Assembly (NCBI GenBank): GCA_040758635.1
Contig: JBFLVI010000001.1
Span: forward strand, 62,001 to 126,000
Length of the DNA stretch: 64,000 bases
Source: Yes71-27 sp040758635
Lineage (GTDB): Bacteria; Bacillota; Desulfotomaculia; Desulfotomaculales; Ammonificaceae
Direction: 5' to 3'
The position numbers and the translations under genes were made by a program. Below are positions 8,442 through 17,210 of this stretch, one piece after another; within the stretch, counting starts at the first letter, position 1; each line of letters begins with the position of its first letter. Below the pieces are notes generated by a model. The model did not search any database and was not told the DNA's origin. It saw only the letters and a list, made by a program, of their open reading frames with translations.

Positions 8442-9896
8442 TTACGAACCGTTACCCGGGATATGCTGGGACTGGGGACGGAAGGAGGCCCGGCCGCCGC
8501 CGTTTTCCTGGTAGGCCACGACCAGGTTCTTACCGTTTAGTTTTGCCTGGTACATTGCTTCGTCCGCCTGCTGGATCACCTCTTCACTGGTATACCGTGC
8601 TCCCGGTTTATACTCCGCGACTCCCATGCTCACGGTGAGGAAAATGTTTTCGCCGGAATCCAGAAAGACCGGCGTAGTGGCGATGGTCCGGCGGATCTTT
8701 TCGGCCACCGTAATCCCGCCCTTAAGGTCCGTTCCCGGAAGGACGATGACGAACTCTTCACCGCCGTACCTGATCATCAGGTCCATTTCCCGCAGGATCT
8801 CCTTGATTGTCCGTGCGGTTGTTGCCAGCACCTGGTCGCCGATTTCGTGGCCGTACGTGTCGTTGATGTTTTTGAACTGGTCAATGTCTAAGAAAAGCAC
8901 GCTGAAGGGCTCCTGCCGCCGGTTGGCTTCCGCGACCAACCGCTCAAAGTATTCCGCAAAAAAGCGGCGGTTGTAGAGGGTCGTGAGCGGGTCGGTAAGG
9001 GAGAGGTGGCGGTTGAGTTCGCTCAGCCTGAGGTTGGAAATCATGGCGGCGGTGATGGATACGTACCCTTCGATTTCCTTTCTCATTTCCGGTTTGAAAA
9101 AGTGCGGGGTGTGACTGGAAGTTTTGACCCAGCCGAGGGCCCGTCCACCGACCGCGAGCGGGAAGCAGACGTAACTCTTGATTTCCGGGTCGGTGGCACA
9201 GCCGAAACGGCACATCAGGTCGCTGCCGACGTCGTTAACCACGTAAGGGGTTAACACCCGCACGGCCCGGCAGAGCTCCACCGCTTTTAAAACGGGCAAA
9301 TTGAAGCTGGACACCGGTTCGGAAAAGTAGCACTCCTTTTGCGCGGGACGGGAGTAGTAGGCCGTAACCCGGGCCCGCCGGTGGCCTTCCTCCATTGAAA
9401 CGATAATGGTTTCGTCCACCCCCATCCGTTTTAGATAGTGCACCAGGAGCTGGTAGGCTTCTTCCTCTTTAACCAGGGAGACGGCGCGCATTCCGAAGTT
9501 GGAAAGGTTGTTCAGACGGTTAAAGGTTTCCTTGATGTCCAGGCGCATTCTTTCCGCTGCTTCTGCGATGCCCTGGAATTCGGCGTAACAGGGCGGGTCG
9601 ATCGGGCGGTCGTAGTCTCCTTTAGCGATTGCTGTCAGGGTATTGGAAATGTTGTTCAGCGGGCTTAACCACCGGCTGAAAGCGAGGCTGATGAACAGAC
9701 TGAGGATAACGAGCAGACCTGCGAGCACGATTATTTTACTGAGCATCAGGGTTTGAATCATGTGGCGGATGCCGGTCGCATCCGGGACGCAGCTCTTCAA
9801 AATGGAGGTTGTCGCATAAAGCGCCGCCAGAGTGTATACAACCAGGACTATTACCAGGAGTATTACGACCTGGGCACGAAGCGATCTCAACGGCAT
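8442..9896 (-). CDS. Membrane diguanylate cyclase (HAMP-GAF-like-GGDEF)
   Basis: Makes c-di-GMP from two GTP. 484 residues: membrane segments at about 9-30 and 52-72, a HAMP-like linker, a GAF-like sensor region (about 135-290) and a C-terminal GGDEF domain. The active site is RYGGEEF, and the inhibitory RxxD site is present five residues before it (REMD), so the enzyme looks active and feedback-inhibited. It converges on the LOG-like gene with a 2-base gap. Confidence 0.92.
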   Translation of the reverse strand: MPLRSLRAQVVILLVIVLVVYTLAALYATTSILKSCVPDATGIRHMIQTLMLSKIIVLAGLLVILSLFISLAFSRWLSPLNNISNTLTAIAKGDYDRPIDPPCYAEFQGIAEAAERMRLDIKETFNRLNNLSNFGMRAVSLVKEEEAYQLLVHYLKRMGVDETIIVSMEEGHRRARVTAYYSRPAQKECYFSEPVSSFNLPVLKAVELCRAVRVLTPYVVNDVGSDLMCRFGCATDPEIKSYVCFPLAVGGRALGWVKTSSHTPHFFKPEMRKEIEGYVSITAAMISNLRLSELNRHLSLTDPLTTLYNRRFFAEYFERLVAEANRRQEPFSVLFLDIDQFKNINDTYGHEIGDQVLATTARTIKEILREMDLMIRYGGEEFVIVLPGTDLKGGITVAEKIRRTIATTPVFLDSGENIFLTVSMGVAEYKPGARYTSEEVIQQADEAMYQAKLNGKNLVVAYQENGGGRASFRPQSQHIPGNGS

Positions 9897-10196
9897 AACG
9901 GACCTCTTCTGTACTATTTCTGTTGAGATACCAAGATTAATTGTAACCTTCTACCATGAGGGGCTTCAAGTATTCTTTTCCGAATCAAAAGCTTTAATTT
10001 TGGCGGATATTTTTGTAATACAAGCTCTAAGGGGAAAATGTCCCTTCAAGCTTATTTTCGACGGTTGGTTGTTTTTGGGGTTCAAAAACTTCCTTCCATA
10101 ACTAAATACAGCGCCGCCGGCATTTTTTAAGGGCATCCGTACCATTTTGTCGAAATTCTCAAGAAAGCTGTTTCCCCGGCCTGCCCGGTCTCCCTC
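9897..10196. other. Intergenic spacer with no recognised gene
   Basis: AT-rich divergent spacer between the diguanylate cyclase and tRNA-Pro. It must hold the cyclase promoter, but none is clear. A GTCGAA occurs at about 10149 without the AGGAATT half of the motif seen elsewhere. Confidence 0.5.
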
Positions 10197-10225
10197 TTGA
10201 CTTCACCTAAATCTTGAGGCATAAT
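10197..10225 (+). promoter_or_regulatory. Promoter of tRNA-Pro (and probably adk)
   Basis: TTGACT (10197-10202), 17-base spacer, CATAAT (10220-10225), placed 20 bases before the mature tRNA 5' end. Confidence 0.7.
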
Positions 10226-10245
10226 TAAGCTGTTACCAGAAGGAG

Positions 10246-10323
10246 CGGGATGTAGCTCAGCTTGGCAAGAGCGCACGGTTCGGGACCGTGAGGTCGCAGG
10301 TTCAAATCCTGTCATCCCGACCA
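10246..10323 (+). tRNA. tRNA-Pro, anticodon CGG
   Basis: Complete cloverleaf: acceptor CGGGATG/CATCCCG, D arm GCTC/GAGC, anticodon stem CACGG/CCGTG with loop TTCGGGA (anticodon CGG, reads CCG), T arm GCAGG-TTCAAAT-CCTGT, discriminator A and encoded CCA. A run of seven Ts follows directly. Confidence 0.96.
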
Positions 10324-10381
10324 TTTTTTTAGAACCTTGTTTGTATCTAAATTCACAATGTTTTGTAGGAGGGGGAGAAGC

Positions 10382-11035
10382 GTGAACCTGTTAATCATGG
10401 GGCCACCCGGGGCGGGCAAAGGGACGCAGGCGGTCGAGGTAGCGAAGGAACTCAAGATTCCCCACATCTCTACGGGAGATATGCTGCGTGAAGCGGTCAA
10501 ACAGGGGACCGAGATGGGGAAAAAAGCCAAGGAGTACATGGACAAAGGACAGCTCGTTCCGGACGAGGTAATCATCGGTGTGGTCAAGGAACGGCTCGGA
10601 CAACCGGACTGCAAGGCGGGCTTCCTTCTGGACGGCTTCCCGCGGACACTGCCGCAGGCGGAGGCGCTTGACGAAACGCTGAAGAATATGGGAATCAAAA
10701 TCGACGCCGTGATCAACATCAGCGTCCCCCGGGATAGAATCGTGGCGCGGATAACGGGCCGGCGGGTCTGCCGTGCGTGCGGGGACACCTATCACGTAAC
10801 AAACAAGCCTCCGCAAGAAAGCGGGAAATGCGACAAGTGCGGCGGGGAACTGTACCAGCGGAGCGACGACACAGAAGAAACGGTCAACAAGCGTCTGGAC
10901 GTTTACGAGGCTCAAACCCAGCCGCTGCTCGATTACTACGGCCGGCAAGGGTTGGTCAAGGATATCAACGGAGATCAGGAAATCGGGAAGGTCCTTCAGG
11001 ATATCCTGGACACCCTGAAGCAGATAAAGGGTTAA
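10382..11035 (+). CDS. adk: Adenylate kinase with zinc-finger LID
   Basis: Converts ATP and AMP to two ADP. P-loop GPPGAGKGTQ, NMP-binding STGDMLREA, DGFPRT, and a LID with four cysteines (CRACG and CDKCG), typical of Gram-positive enzymes. The GTG at 10382 has AGGAGGGGG upstream and gives 217 residues. It stands alone behind tRNA-Pro rather than between secY and map in the ribosomal protein operon, so it may be a second copy or a relocated gene. Confidence 0.94.
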   Translation: MNLLIMGPPGAGKGTQAVEVAKELKIPHISTGDMLREAVKQGTEMGKKAKEYMDKGQLVPDEVIIGVVKERLGQPDCKAGFLLDGFPRTLPQAEALDETLKNMGIKIDAVINISVPRDRIVARITGRRVCRACGDTYHVTNKPPQESGKCDKCGGELYQRSDDTEETVNKRLDVYEAQTQPLLDYYGRQGLVKDINGDQEIGKVLQDILDTLKQIKG

Positions 11036-11203
11036 TTTTTAAGCTTGTTTCTAAAGATTGCTTTACCAGGTAATGGCGTTGTTGAGGCCTGGCTTCAGTA
11101 TTGAAGCGTCGGCCTTTTTCTTCGCTTGGGGCCCCTGTAGAAACCTTGTATTTCTCGAAGGGGCCGTTCACGACGATAAAGTCGCGCCAGGGCGAATGGA
11201 CCT

Positions 11204-11420
11204 GTAAGCTGGTTACTTAGATGCAGAAGAGGTAACATAAACGGAACGCGGCGAGGGGCGAGCAGTCCAAGGAAGGCGCAGCCCAGCACTCAGATTGGTA
11301 CCAAAAACATAGTTGCGCGAAGCGTTTAAAGGGCGTTTTAATGGGAGTGGCGTCTTTGAAAGGTGCAACTGAGTGCTGGGCGAGCCTGACGCAGTAATGC
11401 GAAGCTCATCGCCGCGCCCC
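11204..11420. repeat. Hairpin repeat element carrying a 99-bp module (copy A)
   Basis: The ends (gtaagctggttactta-gatgcagaa at 11204-11228 and gaagctcatcgccgcgcccc at 11401-11420) match, in reverse orientation, 51131-51331. The inner arms gcggcgaggggcgagc and gcgatgagcttcgc are roughly complementary. The centre is the 99-bp module at 11282-11380, whereas copy B has a different hairpin there. The element fills most of the 11036-11457 spacer; no gene is seen in it. Confidence 0.65.
11282..11380 (+). mobile_element. 99-bp palindromic module, copy 1
   Basis: Bounded by the inverted repeats CCCAGCACTCAG and CTGAGTGCTGGG. A second copy of exactly 99 bp with matching terminal 20-30 bases lies inverted at 61066-61164. 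It has no coding capacity, and no target duplication is seen. Confidence 0.7.
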
Positions 11421-11457
11421 GCGGAAGAAGAACGCATTTTCAGGGAGGGTGGAAACG

Positions 11458-11928
11458 ATGCTGGTCGTTGATATTCCCGGGCGCGGCACCCTCGAACTGA
11501 AACAGCTTGTGCTCGATTTCAACGGCACCTTCGCGTGCGACGGCAGGGTTCTCCCCGGCGTGGTGGAGCGGCTGAACGCCCTGGCGGGAAACCTGACGGT
11601 GCACATCTTTACGGCGGACACCTTCGGAACGGCACAGGAAGCGTGCGCGGGCATCCGGGGAAAGATCACGGTGCTGAACGAGCCGGTAGTCGGCCCCGAA
11701 AAAGAACGTTACGTCAAAGAACTGGGTCCGGCCAACACCGTCGCGGTAGGCAACGGAGCCAATGACGTGCTGATGCTCCGGGCGGCTGCCCTGGGAATTG
11801 TGGTCTGCGGACCGGAGGGAGCAGCAGTTGAGGCCGTAGAAGCAGCCGACATCGTGGTGACAGAAATCAACGCCGCGCTTGACCTGCTGCTCAATCCCAG
11901 GCGCCTGGTGGCTACCCTCCGTCGCTGA
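11458..11928 (+). CDS. HAD-family hydrolase (soluble P-type-ATPase-like, COG4087 type)
   Basis: 156-residue HAD phosphatase-like protein without cap or membrane segments. Motif I is LDFNGT (nucleophile Asp kept, second acid replaced by Asn), motif II FTAD, motif III lysine region GPEKERYV, motif IV GNGANDVLML. This matches small soluble relatives of P-type ATPase cores. The ATG at 11458 is preferred over a GTG at 11449 because AGGGAGGG is then 8 bases upstream. The substrate is unknown. Confidence 0.8.
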   Translation: MLVVDIPGRGTLELKQLVLDFNGTFACDGRVLPGVVERLNALAGNLTVHIFTADTFGTAQEACAGIRGKITVLNEPVVGPEKERYVKELGPANTVAVGNGANDVLMLRAAALGIVVCGPEGAAVEAVEAADIVVTEINAALDLLLNPRRLVATLRR

Positions 11929-11943
11929 TTTTGGGGCAGCAGC

Positions 11944-11967
11944 AGGAGTACGCGAAATTTTGTCGAA
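11944..11967 (+). promoter_or_regulatory. Bipartite motif AGGAgTa-N11-GTCGAA
   Basis: GCAGGAGTA, 11 bases, GTCGAA, placed 48 bases before the zinc-ribbon gene. The same spacing recurs at 16089, 22390 and 24964. Confidence 0.45.
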
Positions 11968-12015
11968 ATGGGTTAGGAAAATCGCCGGACCCGGCTTAAA
12001 GGGGAGAGGTGTAAA

Positions 12016-12201
12016 ATGGAGCGGCGCTGTATCCTTTGCGGACGGAAGTTCGAGACCGATGCGCTTGAAGACGTGGTCGCTGAGGAGGAGGCGGAGGACA
12101 TCTTTGCTCCGCCGAAAAAACCGGCTTCGGTCTGCCCGCTGTGCCAGGCCAAGCTGAAGCACGAGGCCGAAGAGTCGCAAAAGACCCCAAAACCGATGTG
12201 A
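12016..12201 (+). CDS. Small zinc-ribbon protein
   Basis: 61 residues with CILC near the N terminus and CPLC in the second half, a likely zinc site, separated by an acidic stretch (DVVAEEEAEDIF). It resembles the YlaI/DUF2197 type of small Firmicute proteins, but the match is only by eye. GGGGAGAGG lies upstream and the UPF0182 gene starts 28 bases downstream. Confidence 0.7.
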   Translation: MERRCILCGRKFETDALEDVVAEEEAEDIFAPPKKPASVCPLCQAKLKHEAEESQKTPKPM

Positions 12202-12229
12202 GACACGATAAACATAAGGGGGTTCTGCC

Positions 12230-14938
12230 GTGCCGAAACACCGGCGGTGGCCGTTATTCGGCATCCTCGGGATATTTTTTGTAGTTTGCTTGCTTTTCAG
12301 TAGTGGAGCGCACTTTTACACCGACTGGCTTTGGTTTTCGTCTCTGGGGTATCAGAACGTCTTCCTGAAAATCTTTCTGACCGAAACGGGTTTAAAAGTA
12401 GCCGGCGGGGTAGCTTTCTTTGCCTTTCTGTATTTCAACCTGTTTTTTACCCGCCGGTACATTGGAGAGGCCCTCAAGGTCCGTTTCCGGGGTGAAGCCA
12501 CGGTTGAGCCCGACCAGTGGCACCAGTTGTTGGCCCCGCGCTTGTTGAACCTGGTGTTCCTTTTGGGCAGCGCTGTCGCGGCCTTGATGTTTTCGGCGCT
12601 TTTGGGCGACAGGTGGGTGGTTCTTCAACAGTTCCTGAACCCGGTAAGCTTCGGCGCGGCGGACCCGTTTTTCGGCAAGGACGTTGGATTCTACCTTTTT
12701 AAGCTTCCTTTCTACCTGCTGCTTTACCAGTTGAGCTTCGGCGCCGTGGTATTTACCACGGTGGTGGTGCTGCTGATTTACCTTGGCATCGATCCCCTGA
12801 AGGGTTTCGGGTTCTGGCGCTCGCCGGGTGCGCTCCGGCACCTGGCTTTTTTAGGAGCGCTTCTTTTCGGCCTTAAGGCTTGGGGGTATTACCTGCACCA
12901 ATTCCTGCTCTTTTACTCGGAGCGGGGAACGATCTTTGGTCCCGGGTACACCGACATCCACGCCAGTTTGCTGGCAATCCGGATTTTGTTCGTTCTGGCC
13001 CTGATTCTCACGCTGGTGGCTGTTTGCGGCGGGATGCGCGCCTCACTCCGGCCGGCGCTTTACGGGTTGGGGTTGCTCATCGCGGTTTCCTTCGGCGCGG
13101 GGTTGGTTTACCCGGCCCTTCTGCAAAAAGTCGTGGTGGAACCGAACGAGCTTGAGCGGGAGCGGCCGTACATCGAAAAGGCGATCGCCTTTACACGCAT
13201 GGCTTATAACCTGGACAAGATCGAACGCCGCCAGTTTCCGGCGGGGAAAACGCTGCAGCCCGAAGATATCGAAGAAAACCAGGATGTGTTCACCAACGTG
13301 CGCCTCTGGGACTGGCAGCCGCTGAAGCAGACTTACAGTCAGCTTCAGGAAATGCGGCTTTACTACCAGTTCCACGATATTGACGTTGACCGCTACCGGG
13401 TTAACGGTCAGTACCGCCAGGTGATGCTGGCGGCACGGGAACTGGCCCAGGACCAGTTGCCGGCGCAGGCCCAGACCTGGGTCAACCAGCACCTGAAGTA
13501 TACGCACGGTTACGGGATCGCGATGAGCCCGGTGAACGAGGTGACTACCGAAGGACTGCCACGCTTTTTCTTTAAAGACATTCCGCCGCAAACCGACACC
13601 GACCTGAAACTGACCCGGCCGGAGATTTACTTCGGCGAGGTCAAAGCACCTTACGTGATCGTGAATACCAAGACCGGGGAGTTCGACTATCCCAAGGGAG
13701 ACGAAAATGTCTATACCCGCTACCAGGGGAATGGCGGCGTTCCGATCAAGAATATCTGGCGGCGGCTGGCCTTCGCGGTTTCTTTCGCCGATTACCGCCT
13801 GCTTTTATCCGGCGACATCACCCGCGAGTCCCGGGTGCTTTACTACCGGGACATCGAGACCCGGGTCAGGAAGATCGCGCCCTTTTTGCGCTTTGACCAC
13901 GATCCCTACGTCGTACTGGCCGACGGGCGGCTGTTCTTCCTGTGGGATGCCTACACAACCTCCCGCTGGTTCCCGTACGCGGAGCCCGAGGGAGGATTCA
14001 ATTACATCCGGAACGCCGTCAAAGTGGTGGTTGATGCGTATGACGGAAAGGTAAACTTCTACCTGAGCGAGCCGGATGACCCCCTGAGCAGGAGCTTCAG
14101 CCGCATCTTTCCGGGGCTGTTTAAACCCCTGGAAGAAATGCCTCCGGAGCTTTTACAGCACATCCGGTATCCGGAAGACCTCTTTCTGATTCAGGCAAGA
14201 AAATACGCGGTTTATCACATGCAGGATCCGCAGGTTTTTTACAACAAGGAAGACAAGTGGGTCCTGCCGACGGAGCTGTTCGGCACCGAGGAGGTCAGGG
14301 TCGAACCCTACTACATCATCACCCGGCTTCCCGGTGCAGAGCGGCCGGAATTCATGCTGATCATGCCCTTTACTCCCCAGAACAAGAAAAACATGATCGC
14401 GTGGCTCTCCGCGCGCTGTGACGGGGAAAACTACGGTCGCCTGCTGGTTTACGAGTTCCCGAAGCAGGAACTGGTTTTCGGGCCGATGCAGGTCGAGGCC
14501 CGGATTACGCAGGATGCCCAGATCTCCCAGCAGATAACCCTTTGGGACCAGCGCGGCTCGCGAGTCATCCGGGGCAATCTCCTGATCATTCCCGTCAAGG
14601 ACGCCCTGATCTACGTCGAACCGCTTTTCTTACAGGCGGAACAATCGCGGATGCCCGAACTCCGCCGGGTCATCGTGGTTCACGGCGACCGGATCGTGAT
14701 GGAATCGTCGCTGGCAGCGGCCCTGGAGAAGGTGTTCACAGGCCGCGTATCCCCCGAGCCGCCTCCGGCCGAAGACCGGGAGGAGAGGACGGTGCCGGAA
14801 CTGGTGCAGGAGGCGAGTCGCGCCTACGAAGAGGCGGAGGAAGCGCTGAAGAACGGCGATTGGAGCGGTTACGGGCGGAATCTGGAGCGCCTGAAAGAGG
14901 TCTTACAGGAGCTGGAGGAGTTGACCCGTCAAGGATAA
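12230..14938 (+). CDS. UPF0182 family membrane protein
   Basis: 902 residues, the normal length of the COG1615/UPF0182 family, whose function is unknown. About seven membrane helices lie in the first 300 residues, followed by a large extracytoplasmic domain and a charged helical C terminus (acidic, Glu-rich, about 845-900). The GTG at 12230 follows AAGGGGG with a 7-base gap. It has no functional link to the neighbouring pfkA beyond proximity. Confidence 0.9.
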   Translation: MPKHRRWPLFGILGIFFVVCLLFSSGAHFYTDWLWFSSLGYQNVFLKIFLTETGLKVAGGVAFFAFLYFNLFFTRRYIGEALKVRFRGEATVEPDQWHQLLAPRLLNLVFLLGSAVAALMFSALLGDRWVVLQQFLNPVSFGAADPFFGKDVGFYLFKLPFYLLLYQLSFGAVVFTTVVVLLIYLGIDPLKGFGFWRSPGALRHLAFLGALLFGLKAWGYYLHQFLLFYSERGTIFGPGYTDIHASLLAIRILFVLALILTLVAVCGGMRASLRPALYGLGLLIAVSFGAGLVYPALLQKVVVEPNELERERPYIEKAIAFTRMAYNLDKIERRQFPAGKTLQPEDIEENQDVFTNVRLWDWQPLKQTYSQLQEMRLYYQFHDIDVDRYRVNGQYRQVMLAARELAQDQLPAQAQTWVNQHLKYTHGYGIAMSPVNEVTTEGLPRFFFKDIPPQTDTDLKLTRPEIYFGEVKAPYVIVNTKTGEFDYPKGDENVYTRYQGNGGVPIKNIWRRLAFAVSFADYRLLLSGDITRESRVLYYRDIETRVRKIAPFLRFDHDPYVVLADGRLFFLWDAYTTSRWFPYAEPEGGFNYIRNAVKVVVDAYDGKVNFYLSEPDDPLSRSFSRIFPGLFKPLEEMPPELLQHIRYPEDLFLIQARKYAVYHMQDPQVFYNKEDKWVLPTELFGTEEVRVEPYYIITRLPGAERPEFMLIMPFTPQNKKNMIAWLSARCDGENYGRLLVYEFPKQELVFGPMQVEARITQDAQISQQITLWDQRGSRVIRGNLLIIPVKDALIYVEPLFLQAEQSRMPELRRVIVVHGDRIVMESSLAAALEKVFTGRVSPEPPPAEDREERTVPELVQEASRAYEEAEEALKNGDWSGYGRNLERLKEVLQELEELTRQG

Positions 14939-14958
14939 CTTGCAGGGGAGGGGAAAAG

Positions 14959-16062
14959 ATGCCGCGAAGGGTGAACATTAAACGGATCGGTATTCTCACC
15001 GGAGGCGGCGATGCGCCGGGTTTGAATGCGGTCATCAGGGCGGCGGTAAAGGTTGCCGTCCGCGAATTCGGCCTCAGCGTAATCGGATTTGAGGACGGTT
15101 TTGGAGGGCTCATCGAGGGCCGGGTGCGCCGCCTGACGGAGAGGGAAGTGATCGGCATTTTGCCCCGGGGTGGAACCATTTTGGGCACCACGAACCGGGA
15201 CAACCCGTTTCATTATGCTGTAAAGGAAAATGGTAAAATAGTCTATAAAGACGTTTCCGACCGGGTGCTGGCGAACATTGCGGCGCATAACATTGACGGG
15301 ATGGTAATCATCGGCGGGGACGGCAGCCTGAAGATCGCCAACGAGCTGTGGAAGCGCTTCAACCTACCGGTAATCGGCGTGCCGAAGACAATTGACAACG
15401 ACATCGCCGCCACCGACCAGACTTTCGGTTTCGACACCGCCTTGACTACTGCTACCGAGGCGATAGACAAGCTGCATACCACCGCGGAGTCGCATAACCG
15501 GGTCATGGTTCTGGAAGTGATGGGGCGTTACGCCGGATGGATCGCCCTGCACGCCGGGGTTGCGGGTGGTGCAGATGTGATCCTGATCCCCGAAATCCCG
15601 TTTACGATCGAAAGGGTCTGTGACAAGATTCTCGAGCGGCAGAAGGCGGGGAAAAAGTTCAGTATTATTGTTGTAGCCGAAGGGGCGGCGCCCGCCGGCG
15701 GCCAGCCGGTGGTCAAAAAGGTAGTGGAGGGAAGCTTTGAGCCGATACGCCTGGGCGGTGTGGGACACCTGGTAGGAGAGCAGGTGGAGAAAGAAACCGG
15801 CATGGAAACCAGAGTCACGGTACTCGGACATTTGCAGCGGGGCGGCAGTCCCACCCCGTTTGACCGGATTCTCGCCACCCGCTTCGGCGCCGCGGCCGTC
15901 AACTTCCTGATGGAAGGGCGGTACGGCGAGATGGTATGCCTCAGAACTCCGGATATAGGCTCGGTGCCTCTGGCGGAAGCAGTAGGAGCGATGCGCCGGG
16001 TGGCCCTGGGCAGCGACCTTCTGCGGGCGGCGAGACAGATGGGAATAAGCTTTGGCGATTAA
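14959..16062 (+). CDS. pfkA: 6-phosphofructokinase (mixed-substrate group, TIGR02483 type)
   Basis: Phosphorylates fructose 6-phosphate in glycolysis. N-terminal GILTGGGDAPGLNAVIR; GGDGS at 119-123; PKTIDND at 142-148; MGRYAGW. Glycine in GGDGS is the ATP-type residue, whereas lysine in PKTIDND is typical of PPi-type and mixed-group enzymes. That combination characterises ATP-using group III enzymes of actinomycete type. The ATG at 14959 gives 367 residues; the long upstream in-frame extension is a shadow of the UPF0182 gene. Confidence 0.92.
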   Translation: MPRRVNIKRIGILTGGGDAPGLNAVIRAAVKVAVREFGLSVIGFEDGFGGLIEGRVRRLTEREVIGILPRGGTILGTTNRDNPFHYAVKENGKIVYKDVSDRVLANIAAHNIDGMVIIGGDGSLKIANELWKRFNLPVIGVPKTIDNDIAATDQTFGFDTALTTATEAIDKLHTTAESHNRVMVLEVMGRYAGWIALHAGVAGGADVILIPEIPFTIERVCDKILERQKAGKKFSIIVVAEGAAPAGGQPVVKKVVEGSFEPIRLGGVGHLVGEQVEKETGMETRVTVLGHLQRGGSPTPFDRILATRFGAAAVNFLMEGRYGEMVCLRTPDIGSVPLAEAVGAMRRVALGSDLLRAARQMGISFGD

Positions 16063-16088
16063 GCGATTATTTTCCCGCATAAACGAGC

Positions 16089-16112
16089 AGGAATTTGAGA
16101 ATATGTACCGAA
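16089..16112 (+). promoter_or_regulatory. Bipartite motif AGGAATT-N11-aCCGAA
   Basis: GAGCAGGAATT, 11 bases, ACCGAA, 116 bases before the hydrogenase maturation protease gene. It has the same spacing as the other three sites, with two changes in the right half. Confidence 0.35.
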
Positions 16113-16228
16113 TTAACTCTAAGCGGAATTAAATGTTTTCGAAAAAGCGGTCAGCGCAGGAATCCGGCGCGAGCCGGTCTGCCTAAAGTCGCCGCTGCAG
16201 AAACCTTACATTTTCGGAGGAGTGCGGT

Positions 16229-16735
16229 ATGGAGCCTGGCGGTCAGCGGCTTTTGGTTTTGGGTGTGGGGAACGTTCTTCTGCAGGATGAAGGGGTGGGT
16301 GTGCACGCAGTTCGGGAACTGGCGAAGCGGATCTACCCACCGGAAGTGGAATTTGTTGACGGCGGCACCGCAGGCTTGGACCTGCTCTACCTGATCGAGG
16401 AGGCCAGCCGCCTGATCATTATTGACGCCGTTAACAACAACGCCGAGCCGGGAACCATTTTCAAGTTCAACCCTGAGGAACTGGAGGAGTTCATTCCGGC
16501 CATCAGCAACTCGCTGCACGACGTGGGCCTGTTGGAGGTTCTGCACCTGGGCAAGACAATGGGCATCCTGCCGCCGACCGTGGTTTTTGGGATTCAACCG
16601 GCAGTGATTGACTGGGGGATGGATTTAACCCCCCAGGTGGCCGCCAGATTGCCTCAGCTAACGGCGCTGGTGGCGAAGGAAATAGAGGATTGGCTGGCGG
16701 AGAATGTTGCTGTGGAGAGGATGTCCGAAGGATAA
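16229..16735 (+). CDS. [NiFe]-type hydrogenase maturation protease (HyaD/HybD family)
   Basis: Endopeptidase that cuts the C-terminal tail from the hydrogenase large subunit once nickel is inserted. 168 residues with the three nickel-sensing positions of the family: Glu in QDEGVGVHA, Asp in IIIDAV and His in NSLHDVGL. ATG at 16229 with GGAGGA upstream. Its natural substrate is the large subunit at 18161, whose tail is predicted to be cut after His464. Confidence 0.93.
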   Translation: MEPGGQRLLVLGVGNVLLQDEGVGVHAVRELAKRIYPPEVEFVDGGTAGLDLLYLIEEASRLIIIDAVNNNAEPGTIFKFNPEELEEFIPAISNSLHDVGLLEVLHLGKTMGILPPTVVFGIQPAVIDWGMDLTPQVAARLPQLTALVAKEIEDWLAENVAVERMSEG

Positions 16736-16748
16736 GGAGGGAAGAGAA

Positions 16749-16961
16749 ATGGTCTTTCCGCGAATTGGTGCCACGGAGTTGATTTTGATTGTTGGGGCGG
16801 TATTGCTGATTTTCGGGCCCAAGAAGTTGCCGGAACTCGGCCGGTCCATCGGAAAAACGCTGCGCGAGTTCCGCAAGTCGACTAAAGAGACCGACGAAGA
16901 CGGAGCCATGGCGATACCGGAAGAGGTAAAACAAAAAGAGGGCGAGCCGGTCAAGGGTTAG
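16749..16961 (+). CDS. tatA: Twin-arginine translocase subunit TatA (first copy)
   Basis: 70 residues: a membrane helix (about 7-22), the FGPKKLPELGRS hinge and an amphipathic helix (TLREFRKS), then a charged tail. ATG at 16749 with AAGGAGGGA just upstream, 13 bases after the protease gene. The GATELILI start is shared with the second TatA at 19933. It lies directly before the Tat-dependent hydrogenase small subunit. Confidence 0.94.
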   Translation: MVFPRIGATELILIVGAVLLIFGPKKLPELGRSIGKTLREFRKSTKETDEDGAMAIPEEVKQKEGEPVKG

Positions 16962-17210
16962 ACCCACTATTGCCGGTTTTTCTTTTATTATCCCCTCCCG
17001 GTGGAAGTTTTGAGTTCGTGAGTTCGACAGTTTAATCCGGGAAATTTTAACAGGGAGCGAGGTGGAGGACCAGAAAAAAAGAACCGCGGAAATCGTAGTT
17101 CCCGAAGTAAAGGTCTTTTTCTGAAATTCGTGTTTTGTCGCTGACTCCGTTAAGAAAGAGAGCGTGAGCTGTTGGCAAAGGATTACCGCACGATGAGGGA
17201 GGGATGATTG

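Noticed and set aside
10127..10324. 65-codon frame antisense to tRNA-Pro
   Set aside because: It is a shadow of the tRNA cloverleaf, a common false gene call (MTGFEPATSRSRT type).
17208..17210. TTG at 17208 as start of the hydrogenase small subunit
   Set aside because: The GTG three bases later has the better distance to GAGGGAGGGA; the difference is one residue and does not affect the Tat signal.
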